Origin: Closterium sp. NIES-65
Taxonomy: Eukaryota; Streptophyta; Zygnematophyceae; Desmidiales; Closteriaceae
Length of the DNA: 64,000 bases
Reading direction: 5' to 3'
NCBI GenBank assembly: GCA_948144175.1
Contig: CANXME010002531.1
Span: forward strand, 1-64,000
Every line of letters begins with the position of its first letter. The first letter of the stretch is position 1. Below, piece by piece: positions 16,691-34,725 of this stretch. The notes below the pieces were generated by a model, which saw only the letters and a program-made list of their open reading frames with translations, was not told the DNA's origin and made no database searches. A program made the position numbers and the translations under genes.

Positions 16691-19198
16691 TAGAGTATTA
16701 ATTTGCTTTCTAATTTCCCAAGAACAGGTAATATTGCAAAGTACAGGAAAAACCCCAAGGAAGCTATTTGTCCAATAGTTACATAAGGAGCTTCTACAGG
16801 TTGACATCCAATCCAACCTAAAAGCAAGCAATCTGCTACAAGCAACCAAAATAATTTTTTATGAATTGGTCGAAAGCAAGAACTTCGTACGTACGAAGTA
16901 TTAATAAAAGGTAAAGCAAATAATGAAACAAAGACTAGTCCTATAGCAGCTACACCCCCTAATTTATTAGGAATACTTCGAAGAATGGCATATACAGGTA
17001 GAAAGTACCATTCAGGTACTATGTGAGCTGGAGTAGACATAGGATTTGCTGGTATATAATTGTCAGGATGTCCTAATACATTAGGTGCAAAAAAGACAAA
17101 AATAGAAAAAAATAAAGCGAAAGCTACCCAACCTACTAAGTCTTTTACGTAAAAATAAGGATAAAAAGATATTTTGTCTACTGAAGCATTAATACCCAAA
17201 GGATTATTCGACCCGTATTGATGTAAAGCTATAATATGAATAAGACTTAAAGCAGCAATTATGAAAGGTAGTAAATAATGAAGACTAAAAAATCGGTTTA
17301 AAGTAGCGTTATCCACAGAGAAACCACCCCATAACCAAGTAACTATACTATCACCCACTACTGGAATTGCACTAGCTAAACTTGTGATCACTGTGGCCAA
17401 ATTTTGTATCCGATCGGTCCCCGCTTCGCTTCTTTTGCTAACGCTGCTCCTCTAAACGCTTCGCGTCTACTGCAAGATGCGAGATGCGCGTAGCGGACGA
17501 AAGAGTGGGATCGCGAGATAACTGTACTTTCACACCAGCAAAGAGGATTTACTGAAAGCCCTGGTTGGTAAAATTTCGACTGTACATTAAGCACCATTTC
17601 AGGCACCCGCAAGTGAACCAGTCTGTAGCGATTGTAGACACAACCGACGGTCTGGCGCAAAAAGCGCTTTAACCGTTTTCACTCGTATTGCAATCTGTAT
17701 CTGTCAGGCCGAGCGCTTATTGTGTTTTTTTGCATAAAGGCTTATGCGCTTCGCGCAACACTGCTGCGCGATAGGTCCTTCCTTTTCGCTACGCGAGAAA
17801 GCCCTTTCAAAAAGTGCCGTCCTTCCTTCGCAAGCAAAGCTTGCTCACCCGGAGGCCACGCTTGCTTCGCAAGCTCACCGCTGCGCGCCTTTCTTTGCTT
17901 TATCCTACAGATAAAGCAAGTTCTTCGAACCTCGTTACGCGAGAAAGCACTTTCTTGTGGAGAGTTCCTTCGGAAGTAAGTAGCTTCGACGCCCGGGTGC
18001 CCTGGCGTTGCGAACGCAACCTTCGGACCCCTTCGGCAAGTAAGGACCTTCGCTACTTTTGCCTGGCGAGAACCTTGATAACAGATTACTATAAGTTTCA
18101 AACAACATAATAACCATTTAAATTACGATGCATTGAAGGGACCAGATAAGGACTAATCAAAGGACCTATTTTGGACATGGCGCCTTTTGGTATATATATA
18201 ACAAATTGCTCCCTGTCTCGATGTGGTCGTGCGTAGTTAAACTATTTCTTCTTTAAGACATCACATAGAAATAATACATCTTCTTGTTTGAAAGAATTTG
18301 TAACAATCGGTATGGCCTGCACCACAAGATGTGCCTCATCCACTAACAAAACTGCTAAGGGAAAAAGCGTAAGAAGACTATTTATACAACTAAGATCTTT
18401 AGGGATTTTTTTCTCTTGCCATCTGGAAAAAAGGCTTCATGCATCCAGTTCAAGCTGCCGAAACTATATGTTGGTACTCTGAAAGAAAACCTAAAGTTCC
18501 CATTTGCGCCTATTCGAGTTTTGAGCTTTGGGTTTTCGGCAATATCTGCGTGTGTAAAGAAATTGATGAAACCACATGAGATAGCTAACGTTAGATTATT
18601 CTTGTTGGTTAATGAAGCGAGTACTACCACATCGTTTTTCTCCATACAAGTCTCCTAAAAGAGATCCAAAGATGTTAGAAGATAAATTTGTGCGGCCCTT
18701 GAATTTTGCTTCTTCTTGTCATGGTTTTTTGTGTTTTTACTCATTTTGGGCACTTCAAATACCCCAGAAAGACATCTGACCCCAAGGAAGTACGTAACCA
18801 ATAAAAGCAGTAATAATCATTAGTAAAAAGATAACCACACCAAGGCACCAAACTAGTTCTCTAGGACTTGCATAACTTCCATAATATAGACCACGAAAAA
18901 TATGAAGATAAACTACAATAAAGAACATAGATGCTCCGTTAGCATGCATATAACGAAGCAACCAGCCTCCTGTAACATCTCTCATAATGTGCTCCACACT
19001 AATAAAAGCAAGATCTACATGAGGTGTATAATGCATTGCTAAGAAGACACCAGTTACTATTTGAATAACCAAGCAAATACCGGCAAGTGAACCATATCCC
19101 CACCAATAACTTAAATTACTTGGGGTTGGATAATCGATTAAATGATCGTTTAAAGTTGATAAAAGAGGTTGCTTTAGAAGCGAAAGTCGTCTTGTCAT
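16690..19198 (-). CDS. cob: Apocytochrome b, two exons
   Basis: Core haem protein of the bc1 complex (complex III). Exon 1 is 19198-18761 (146 codons) and exon 2 is 17397-16690 (235 codons and TAA). Joined they give 381 residues, normal length. Haem ligands are intact: His85 and His99 in exon 1 ([16 protein letters not shown]), and His186 and His200 in exon 2 ([19 protein letters not shown]). The quinol-site PEWYF motif is present. The splice joins GQMSFWG to [16 protein letters not shown] with no residue missing. The unspliced frame hits TGA 6 nt past the junction. Confidence 0.95.
17398..18760 (-). mobile_element. Group I intron in cob
   Basis: 1363 nt. The upstream exon ends in T (GGGGT) and the intron ends in G, as group I splicing requires. 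Near the 3' end, elements resembling the P7-forming pair are seen on the gene strand: ACAGACTGG (17626-17618) and CTTAATGTACAGTCG (17591-17577). A broken LAGLIDADG endonuclease fills its 5' third, and a composite repeat array (17770-17960) lies in the middle. Confidence 0.8.
18242..18690 (-). pseudogene. Decayed LAGLIDADG homing endonuclease in cob intron
   Basis: Pieces of one LAGLIDADG_2-type endonuclease occur in order but in different frames. They are a first motif [18 protein letters not shown], a stretch [12 protein letters not shown] in the same frame after an in-frame TAA, then [34 protein letters not shown] in a second frame, then [13 protein letters not shown] and [20 protein letters not shown] in a third. 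At least two frameshifts, one at a run of seven A, and a stop break it. Such proteins once spread the intron, and this one cannot make a full product. Confidence 0.75.
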
Positions 19199-20225
19199 GT
19201 TCGTGTGTTTTCTTTTTTTGATTGATAGAATAAGGCGCGAAGCGAGATTCTGGTAAGTTTATTACTTTAGAAAAAGAAAGTCCCCTTCCCGTACTCAAAC
19301 AACTCGCTCGAATACCAAGTAGTAACTATCTTTGAATCTTACTTCCATTCCAATAGAGTTTATACTATTATCACTTAAGAGGTACAAAGAAAGCAGACGC
19401 GGAGCCTTTGTCTAGTTATTGACGTGTAGCTCAATAACTGATGGATTGAATACAGAGAACTAAAGCACCTTGTTCACAAAAAAAAAGCTATAAAAATTAC
19501 TACTTTCAAAAGAAAAAATAGAAAGCGAAATTGATGCTTTGTGTGTAAAGACTAACCCTTAGTTAGTTAGAGTCCCAAGATTGCCTAACAGCAACCTTTA
19601 TCCTACAGATAAAGCAACACGGTGCCTAAACAGGTTCGCTTAAAAACTCGCGGTAGGCGTGCCGGGAGCAAAGCGAGCTCCCTTCGGAATCTATAACGAG
19701 ACAAGGCTGCGCAACAGTGCGAATAGGTGCGAGCTTGCTTTGCTTGCGTCTGTGGTAGGTTCGCTTAAGAACTTGCGTGGCCTCCGGTGCCAGCGCAAGC
19801 GAAGCATCCCCCGTCTAGATAACCAACCGCTTGCATTGCTTGCGATGGGTGCGGAACGTTCGCACCGCAAGCGAAGGTTCGTCAGAGCGAACAAGCTTTG
19901 CTTGCGATGGACGAAGAAAACGAGCTTAAGCTTAAGCTCGCGGTAGGCGTGCGCGCGAGCTTGCTCGCGCGCATTGCTTGTCGTACGGCGCAAACGTTTG
20001 CGCCGTAAGCCTACAAGGCGCGTACTTCTTTGTTCGTTCGAACGAACAAACGAACAAGGAACAGAGAAAGCACAGCGTAATCCAAGTGGGTAGGCGTGCG
20101 GCTTGAAAGCAAGCTCGCACGCCGCGCCTAACGCACAGCGTAAGCCTTGCAAACCCTTCACGTGCGAGCTTGCAAGGGACCTAAAGGTTCAAATCCAATT
20201 GCGAGAAGATTCAAAACAACCTAGC
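19199..20225. other. Repeat-filled spacer between nad1 and cob
   Basis: No gene seen. The cob-proximal 400 nt (19199-19600) are AT-rich and mostly repeat-free, a plausible 5' leader. The rest carries GC-rich palindromes such as TACGGCGCAAACGTTTGCGC (from 19983) and TTGTTCGTTCGAACGAACAA (20028-20047). The 156-codon frame 19691-20161 is repeat translation. Confidence 0.6.
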
Positions 20226-21215
20226 TTAACTCGGCAACCAGTCAAAAGCCACTAGCACACCAGCCACGAAAATAACCCAGGCTAGCGACAAAGGCAAAAA
20301 GACCTTCCAACCTAGTCTCATCAATTGGTCATAACGATATCTAGGAAAAGCTGCACGTACCCAAATATATGTAAATAAAAAAAGAAGTACCTTAGTACTA
20401 AACCATAGAGAGCCTGGTATCCAATTTAACACAGGTATATCAAAAGGAGGCAACCAACCGCCAAGAAAAAGTAAAGTACATAAGCTACTCATTAAAATCA
20501 TATTAGCATACTCGCCTAAAAAGAAGAGAGCAAATCCCATAGCTGAATATTCTACATTATAACCTGCAACTAACTCTGCTTCAGCTTCAGGTAAATCGAA
20601 GGGAGCTCGGTTGGTTTCAGCTAAGCAAGATATAAAAAACATCAATAATAAAGGAAACAAGGGGATACCAAACCATATTTGTTTTTGTGCTAAAACAATC
20701 TCACTAAAATTGCAAGAGCCTACACAAATTAATACTGTTATTATAATTAAACCAATAGATACTTCGTAAGATACCATTTGAGCTGCCGATCGAAGTGCGC
20801 CCAAAAAAGCATATTTCGAATTACTTGACCAACCTGCAGTTATAATACCATAAACACCTAACGATGAAATTGCAAATATATAAAGTATACCTACGTTTAA
20901 ATCAGAAAGAACCATCCCATAATCAAAAGGAATGACCGCCCATGCGACTAAACTTAGCATAAAAGTTATCACTGGAGCCATTATAAAAATGAACACATTC
21001 GCACTACTTGGCAGAATAGGTTCTTTTATCATTAATTTCAAACCGTCAGCTATAGGTTGTAATAATCCAAAGAGGCCTACAACGTTAGGTCCCTTCCTAC
21101 GTTGCATCGAAGCCATGACTTTACGTTCAGCAAGTACTAAGAAAGCAACACCTAATAAAAGAGGTATTATTATTCCCAGTATTTTGATTAGGAGACCCAG
21201 AATATATGATGTCAT
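20226..21215 (-). CDS. nad1: NADH dehydrogenase subunit 1
   Basis: Complex I membrane subunit (NuoH homologue) at the junction of membrane and peripheral arms, lining the quinone channel. The 329-residue product has the first-helix signature [33 protein letters not shown], and the conserved loop [20 protein letters not shown]. It has about eight helices and ends FDWLPS. The ATG at 21215 was chosen because the upstream in-frame extension to 21359 encodes repeat-type sequence. It is intronless, unlike the split, trans-spliced nad1 of seed plants. Confidence 0.96.
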   Translation of the reverse strand: MTSYILGLLIKILGIIIPLLLGVAFLVLAERKVMASMQRRKGPNVVGLFGLLQPIADGLKLMIKEPILPSSANVFIFIMAPVITFMLSLVAWAVIPFDYGMVLSDLNVGILYIFAISSLGVYGIITAGWSSNSKYAFLGALRSAAQMVSYEVSIGLIIITVLICVGSCNFSEIVLAQKQIWFGIPLFPLLLMFFISCLAETNRAPFDLPEAEAELVAGYNVEYSAMGFALFFLGEYANMILMSSLCTLLFLGGWLPPFDIPVLNWIPGSLWFSTKVLLFLFTYIWVRAAFPRYRYDQLMRLGWKVFLPLSLAWVIFVAGVLVAFDWLPS

Positions 21216-22297
21216 TTTTTGATTTTTCTTTTCTTTGAATCTAAATCTGCAAATTCTAACGGCGCAGTATGACGCGCCGCCTTTAGGAAAGGAACTTGCT
21301 TTGCAAGCTTGCACGCTGTGCGCGTCAGCTTTCGAAGAAAGTTGCCTTAGTTTGCGCAAAATACAATCGCAAGCAAAGCTTGCGATTGTTCCGAAGGAAC
21401 GTTTTCTAAGACCTTCCTGAGGTTCAAAGAACGCTTAGGGTCGCTCCTTCGCTTGCTTCGCCATTTTTTGCTCACCTTTCAAAACGGCCACGCAAGCAAA
21501 GTTTTTTTCTCCCCCAGGCGCGTAGCGGTGAGCTCGCAGAAAAGCACAGCAAGCTGAGTTATTGGTTTTCGAGAACTTGCAAAGCAAGCTTTCGCCAACC
21601 CGCAATTGAATGCCCCGCCTTCGGTGCAAGCTTGCTTTGCAAGCGATCGGTCGGTCGGGGCAGCTTCGCAAGCAAGCTTGCGCCAACCCGCAAAGCGTAC
21701 TTGCTTACGAAGGCGACGTTCGTTAGAATATTCTAAACTGCGCGAAACACAAAAGCACAGTAACAAGCGACATTATTGGATTTGATTTGACTGGGGGGCG
21801 AACCAATTGAGAACTTGCATGAAACTGCGGATGCGAAGCACTTGTTACTGCTGCGGAGCATTGAGCAAGCAAGATTTGTGTTACTGCTGCGAAGCATGTG
21901 AGCTTGCTCAATGCATGCGGTAGACATAGAGCAAGCGATTATCGTGCGTATCAGAAGCACTTGCGAAACACATTTATGGTGCGAAAGGCATGGTGCGTTG
22001 ATCAGCCACAGTCGCATTTTATCTACAATTAGAAGAAAGAAGTAGTGAAATAGTATTCTAAAGTAACTGCTTCATACTCCTTTAGGAGGCACTAGCTTCT
22101 TTCTTTTGCAAAAGTAAGGCAAAGCGCATGCTAAGCATGCGCTTATAGAGAGTATGTACCGCGTTGCCGGTCCCTCGACCCGCCTCGTGCGAACGTTTCT
22201 GCGGGTTGGCGAAAGTATCCGGAGGAGACTTTACTTTGAAGGACCGCTTGCCCCCTTTCCGGTTTCCTAAAAAGATGCTTGTGAACTTTTTATGATG
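21216..22297. other. Repeat-filled spacer between cox3 and nad1
   Basis: No gene seen. GCAAGC repeats and a GCGCATGC-TAA-GCATGCGC palindrome near 22125-22143 are present. All frames here overlap repeats on both strands. Confidence 0.6.
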
Positions 22298-23095
22298 TTA
22301 ATTGCCACCCCACCAGTAGATAGACACAAATAAAAACAACCAAACGACATCTACAAAATGCCAATACCAAGCAGCGGCTTCAAAACCAAAATGATGCTTT
22401 GAAGTAAAATGCCCCATATATTGGCGAATGCAGCATATAATCAAGAAGATAGTACCTATAATTACATGAAATCCATGAAAGCCTGTAGCTAAGAAAAAAG
22501 TAGATCCATATATACCATCAGAAATTGTAAAAGGAGCTTCCACATATTCCATACCCTGTAATCCTGTGAAGATAACAGCAAGGAGAATAGTTGCTAGTAG
22601 CCCATAAAGAGCTTGTTGTTTCGCTCCCGCTAAAATTGCATGATGTGCCCAAGTAACGGCAGCCCCAGATGATAGTAAAATCACAGTATTTAAAAAAGGG
22701 ATCTCCCAAGGCGAGATAGCCTCAATTCCTTTTGGAGGCCAAACTGCTCCAATTTCTACTGTTGGTGCAAGAGACGAGTGGAAAAAAGCCCAGAAAAAAG
22801 CTAGAAAGAACATCACCTCAGATACAATGAACAAAATCATACCATAACGCAGACCTAATTGAACCATTTTTGTGTGATGACCTTCGTAGGTAGCTTCTCG
22901 GACAACATCACGCCACCAAACAAACATCGTATAGATGATCATAGTCAAGCCTAAGCTCAAAAGTGTACCACCTCCAGTAAAAGAGTGCATGTACATAACA
23001 CCCCCTAGGGTGCTAGCGAAAGCTCCTAATGAAGCAAAACTCGGCCATGGGCTTGGATCTACTAAGTGATAAGGATGCTTTTGAGAAAAACTCAT
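22298..23095 (-). CDS. cox3: Cytochrome c oxidase subunit 3
   Basis: Seven-helix accessory subunit of complex IV. The 265-residue product is full length and intronless. It begins [18 protein letters not shown], has [17 protein letters not shown] and [11 protein letters not shown], and ends VSIYWWGG, all conserved. It starts 17 nt after the cox2 stop in the same direction, so cox2 and cox3 are probably co-transcribed. Confidence 0.98.
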   Translation of the reverse strand: MSFSQKHPYHLVDPSPWPSFASLGAFASTLGGVMYMHSFTGGGTLLSLGLTMIIYTMFVWWRDVVREATYEGHHTKMVQLGLRYGMILFIVSEVMFFLAFFWAFFHSSLAPTVEIGAVWPPKGIEAISPWEIPFLNTVILLSSGAAVTWAHHAILAGAKQQALYGLLATILLAVIFTGLQGMEYVEAPFTISDGIYGSTFFLATGFHGFHVIIGTIFLIICCIRQYMGHFTSKHHFGFEAAAWYWHFVDVVWLFLFVSIYWWGGN

Positions 23096-23112
23096 AAATG
23101 TGTCTAGATATT

Positions 23113-30467
<7,355 letters not shown>

Positions 30468-31228
30468 ATTGTACTTGTGTTTTTAGATTGAGTAAATGCT
30501 CCGCATCTTTCGCAAGCTTCGCGAATGTTTCGCTTGCATGATGATGCGGTGCGAAATGCTCCGTTCTTGCGGGTAGGCGTGCCGCTTGCTTTGCAAGCTG
30601 TCTTCTCTTGTAGGTTGCCTACAAGCAACGGGGGCATGTTACTGCGCAAGCTTTGCTTGCTCACACCGTGTCTTTTTCTTCGTGCTAAACGCACCGCTAA
30701 CCGGTCCTTCGGACCCCTAAAGGTTACAATCGAATAAGGCTCGCACGCTTTGCGCTATTCCGTTTGGTTGAACGGCACGCCTACCCGAATAAATTCGTTA
30801 GAATCGCTTGGTGAATAAACGTGCGGATTCGCTTTAAAGCAAGCTCATTTTCTTCTATGTTTTCTACGAAACCTAACCTAATCATGATAATGCATGCGCG
30901 ATTAAACAAAACCTTAGGCGCGAAGCGACGGTCGAAGAATTTCGCAGAAATCGCGAGTTTTAGAAAAAGGCTAGTTGGAAGGCGCGAGGTGAGTGCGCAG
31001 CACATACTAGGGTGCTAAACGCACCCCTAACTCCACCTTTCCTCTGAACACGTTCTTTCATCTAAACCTTTACTTCTTGTGAATGTGCTAGTTTTTAAGC
31101 TTGCTTATTCCACGCTTCCCATAAGAAATAACTTTTTTCTAATTTTATAAGTTCTTCGAACCTTTTCCTTTTTATGCTTTGCACTTGTTTTTTGATACCA
31201 TCTAAACTAGGTATAAAAAAAGGTAATA
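30468..31228. other. Spacer between trnN and cox2
   Basis: No gene seen. The half next to cox2 carries palindromic repeats, including a CAACCTACAAG/CTTGTAGGTTG-type stem near 30614. The half next to trnN (31030-31228) is AT-rich. Confidence 0.55.
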
Positions 31229-32634
31229 CTCCCTAGGTTGGACTCGAACCAACGACCAAATGGATAGAGTAAATCCTTCACTTAGAATAAACAATCGATT
31301 CTAATCGCATGACTATTTTTCTAGGAAAGACTTCCCTCCGAACCGTGCTTGCAAGATTTCCAAGCACACGGCTCTTTTTCAATTCGTAAAAAAAATACTG
31401 ATTGTTTCCTTTCCAAAAAAAAAGTACTGTGGAAACTCTGACATCTTATAGTAGAAAAAAAGAATCTAGGCAACTTTGTTATATAGCATCTTGCTCTCTC
31501 ATATAAAATAAGACGAAATCCAATCATCTATAGATACTACCTTTTCCTTCGCAAGCTTTGCTCTTTTTTGCTCACCCGGAGGCCACGCTTGCTTCGCAAG
31601 CTCACTCTAGCATCTTAGGCGCGCAGTTTCAAGCCAGCTGCTCCGCGCGTTAGAATTCAATTTTTATTACTTTAAGATGTTCCTGAATTTTGTCGATGAT
31701 GGAGATTCTTACTTAGGATTGCTTTTCTTTTTCGAGTGATTTTTTTTTGTATGCTTGTTGTTTTTTTTTTGCTGCAAGATAGTAAAGAAACACTTTTATT
31801 TACGCGAACCTAACTACGATGAGAGTCCAAGAAGTAAGTGTAACTTTTATATTTTTTTTGCAAGGGTGCGTTTAGCACGAATCAATTTGCTAACAATAAA
31901 AAACATCGAACATCTTTTTAGTTCTCTAAAAAACCGTTAAGTCGATGTCTTGAGTGTTTGATGCTCTACTACAAGTACAAGATTCTTTTTAAAATCTTTG
32001 CATAGTCAATATAATTTACCTGTTAACCACAAAAATTATATGCAAATTTACTCATTTCGAAAAAAGCATTCAACCGTTTTTTGTCAAACCCACATATTAT
32101 GCTTATGCTACGGTGGCATGTTACTGCGCTTGCAAAGCTTGCGTTCTTACGATTTTTTCCATGCTAAACGCATCGTCAGAGCGAGCAAGCAAAGGTTGCG
32201 ACGGAAACACAAGCGAAGGTTTGCTAGAACGAGCGTTCTTAGCGAACCGGCGCGGGGTTTGAAAGACTGAAGAACTTTGAAGCACGGCTAAACTGCGCCG
32301 TGACCTTTGGGTAACTAGCGTTCGCGATGCATGAACCGCGCAAGCGAAAAAGAGACTTGCGAAAGAGCTTCCTATCCTAAAGGAAGTTTTAGGCGTGAAG
32401 CGTCCGGATATTTTATTTTCTTCGCACGTGTCTCACCCCACAAGAAGCCTAAGGCTTATCCATATAAGAACGACTATACACCATGCTGTTTTCAACTAAA
32501 AAATTTACCTTTTAGAATAAGGTGTTGTCTTTGACAAGAGATGACGAATGTCATCGTAGAAGAGAATACGCATCACCATCGACTTAATCAGCGCACTTAA
32601 CAGCCATTTGCTCTTACCACTGAGCTACTAGAGA
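31229..32634 (-). tRNA. trnN(guu): tRNA-Asn(GUU) split by a group II intron
   Basis: Exon 1 is 32634-32597 (38 nt) and exon 2 is 31263-31229 (35 nt), together a 73-nt cloverleaf. The acceptor is TCTCTAG/CTAGGGA, D-stem GCTC/GAGC, anticodon stem AATGG/CCATT, loop CTGTTAA with anticodon GTT, T-stem GTTGG/CCAAC, and discriminator G. The intron sits between positions 38 and 39, at the 3' foot of the anticodon loop. Confidence 0.93.
31264..32596 (-). mobile_element. Group II intron in trnN
   Basis: 1333 nt. It starts with the canonical GTGCGC and ends CTCTAT. Domain V lies at 31374-31336 (GAGCCGTGTGCTTGG...GCACGGTTCGGAG). There is no ORF of note. A composite repeat module lies at 31545-31610, between domain V and the rest. 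The right-arm copy is 2 nt shorter. Confidence 0.9.
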
Positions 32635-34725
32635 TCGAAAAATTGTGAAATGATAAGAATGTCTTTCGTAATGTTTCGCGCAGATGGAAAAGAGGTTCGT
32701 TAGAAACTTACCTAAAGGTTCAACGCGCGCGTGCATTATCATACCGCAAGTTTTCATTGAAACAATACCATGCTCGCTTCCGGAGTTATTGGTTCGCTAA
32801 AACGAGCGCAGTAAGATAGAACATGCGCCCTAGGTTAAGTTAAGTTTGCCCTGCTCAGATGCTGCTGCCGTTGCCTGACCGGCAACGGAGGGGGCGTAAA
32901 AGAAGACGCGCAGTAAGATGCATGCTTGTTCTAGCGGGACATCTTTTAGTAGGCGCGCAGTAACAAGCAAGCTGATTCTAGCTGGGCACTAAACTATACT
33001 ATTAAGCACAAGCTATGTGCTACGCACCCCGTCGGCGTCATGTTACTGCGCTTGCGGTCGTTCTAGCAGGGGTGCAAAGCAAGCTTTGCAAGCTGGTTCT
33101 GGCGGTCAAACAACGCAAGCTTGGCTTGCTCATTCTAGCGGGACATGTTAGTAGGCGCACATGCATTCTATTAGGCGCAAGCTCGCATTATCACGCATGC
33201 TTCAATGTGTGATAATGCATGCAAGCTCAAACGCTACGCGCGTCTACTGCGGAGACCTTCCATGTTTACTGTGTGAAGACATATTTAGCAAAGCGTGTGA
33301 GCTTGCGACATTATTTGATTAGGCGTCGCATGTTACTGCGCCGTAAGCGGCACGCCTCCCCGCAGCCGCAGAAAGGAACTTCCGTTAGGGAAGGTCTCGC
33401 CTAGCATACCCGCAGAAACTCGAATAAATGTGCACCAAGGCCCCTCCCTAAGAATGCAGAAAAAAAATGCCGCGGAGAAAATCGCTTGGTAGAAAGCGTA
33501 TGGGCTTGTGGTGGGTGTCATAATGCATGTGCTCATTTTATTCCAGGCGCCTTTGCTTTGGAAGCTCCCCGAGGAGGCCATGCCAGCTCGACGGACCTTC
33601 GCAAGCAAACCTTGCTCGCCCTAGCAGGGGAGCTTCGCTTGCGCTCGTACCGAAGCGCCAACGGGACCTTTGGGTATGTTACGAGCTTCGCAAGCTCGTA
33701 ACATACCCAAAGGTCCGTTGGCGCCTTCGGTACGAGCGCAAGCGAAGCTCCCCTGCTAGGGCGCGCAAGGTTTGCTTGCGACGGTAACCGTCGAGCTGGC
33801 ATGGCTCCTCGGGGAGCTTCCAAAGCAAAGGCGCCTGAATAAATGAGCACATGCATATGACACCCACACAAGCCCATACGCTTTCTACCAAGCGATTTCT
33901 CCGCGGCATTTTTTCTGCATTCTTAGGGAGGGGCTTGGTGAACATTTATTCGAGTTCTGCGGGTATGCTAGGCGAGACCTTCTAACGGAAGGTCCTTTCT
34001 GCGGTGCGGGGAGGCGTGCCGATACGGCGCAGTAACATGCGAAGCCTAATCAAATATGTGCAAGCTCAAACGCTTTGCTAAATATGTCTTCACACGTAAC
34101 ATGGAAGGTCTCCGCAGTAGACGCGCGTAGCGTTTGAGCTTGCATGCATTATCACACATTGAAGCATGCGTGATAATGCGAGCTTGCGCCTAATAGAATG
34201 CATGTGCGCCTACTAACATGTCCCGCTAGAATGAGCAAGCCAAGCTTGCGTTGTTTGACCGCCAGAACCAGCTTGCAAAGCTTGCTTTGCACCCCTGCTA
34301 GAACGACCGCAAGCGCAGTAACATGACGCCGACGGGGTGCGTAGCACATAGCTTGTGCTTAATAGTATAGTTTAGTGCCCAGCTAGAATCAGCTTGCTTG
34401 TTACTGCGCGCCTACTAAAAGATGTCCCGCTAGAACAAGCATGCATCTTACTGCGCGTCTTCTTTTACGCCCCCTCCGTTGCCGTCAGGCAACGGCAGCA
34501 GCATCTAGCAGGGCAAACTTAACTTAACCTAGGGCGCATGTTACTATCTTACTGCGCTCGTTTTAGCGAACCAATAACTCCGGAAGCGAAGCATGGTATG
34601 TTTCATGAAAACTTGCGTATGATAATGCACGCGCGCGTTGAACCTTTAGGTAAGTTCTAACGAACCTCTTTTCCATCTGCGCGAAACATTACGAAAGACA
34701 TTCTTATCATTTCACAATTTTTCGA
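32635..34725. other. Axis-proximal spacer between the two trnN copies
   Basis: About 1.05 kb on either side of the axis with no credible gene. It is rich in GTTACTGCGC and TCTAGCGGGACAT motifs and GC palindromes. The two sides match but the left is about 20 nt longer, nearly all by single-base insertions, most within 500 nt of the axis. Frames here differ between arms because of these indels. Confidence 0.7.
33678..33702. repeat. Axis of the palindrome: hairpin with 3-nt loop
   Basis: The two arms meet here directly. An 11-base arm beginning GTTACGAG is followed by the loop CGC at 33689-33691 and then by its exact reverse complement, and matching continues outward. There is no single-copy spacer. 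Such a zero-spacer junction is what reading around a covalently closed hairpin end would give, and also what a fold-back assembly would give. A long palindrome of this kind is expected to be unstable as ordinary double-stranded DNA. Confidence 0.9.

Noticed and set aside
19691-20161. 156-codon open frame on the minus strand (mirrored at 47196-47666)
   Set aside because: It covers palindromic repeats, overlaps a long frame on the opposite strand, has a repeat-type Ala/Arg/Leu/Ser composition and matches no family.
21216-21359. 48-codon N-terminal extension of nad1
   Set aside because: The extension is made of repeat sequence, and the internal ATG matches the normal Nad1 N-terminus.
33486-33945. 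Several 70-115-codon frames across the axis
   Set aside because: They are reflections of one another across the palindrome and change frame between arms at the axis indels. No protein family.
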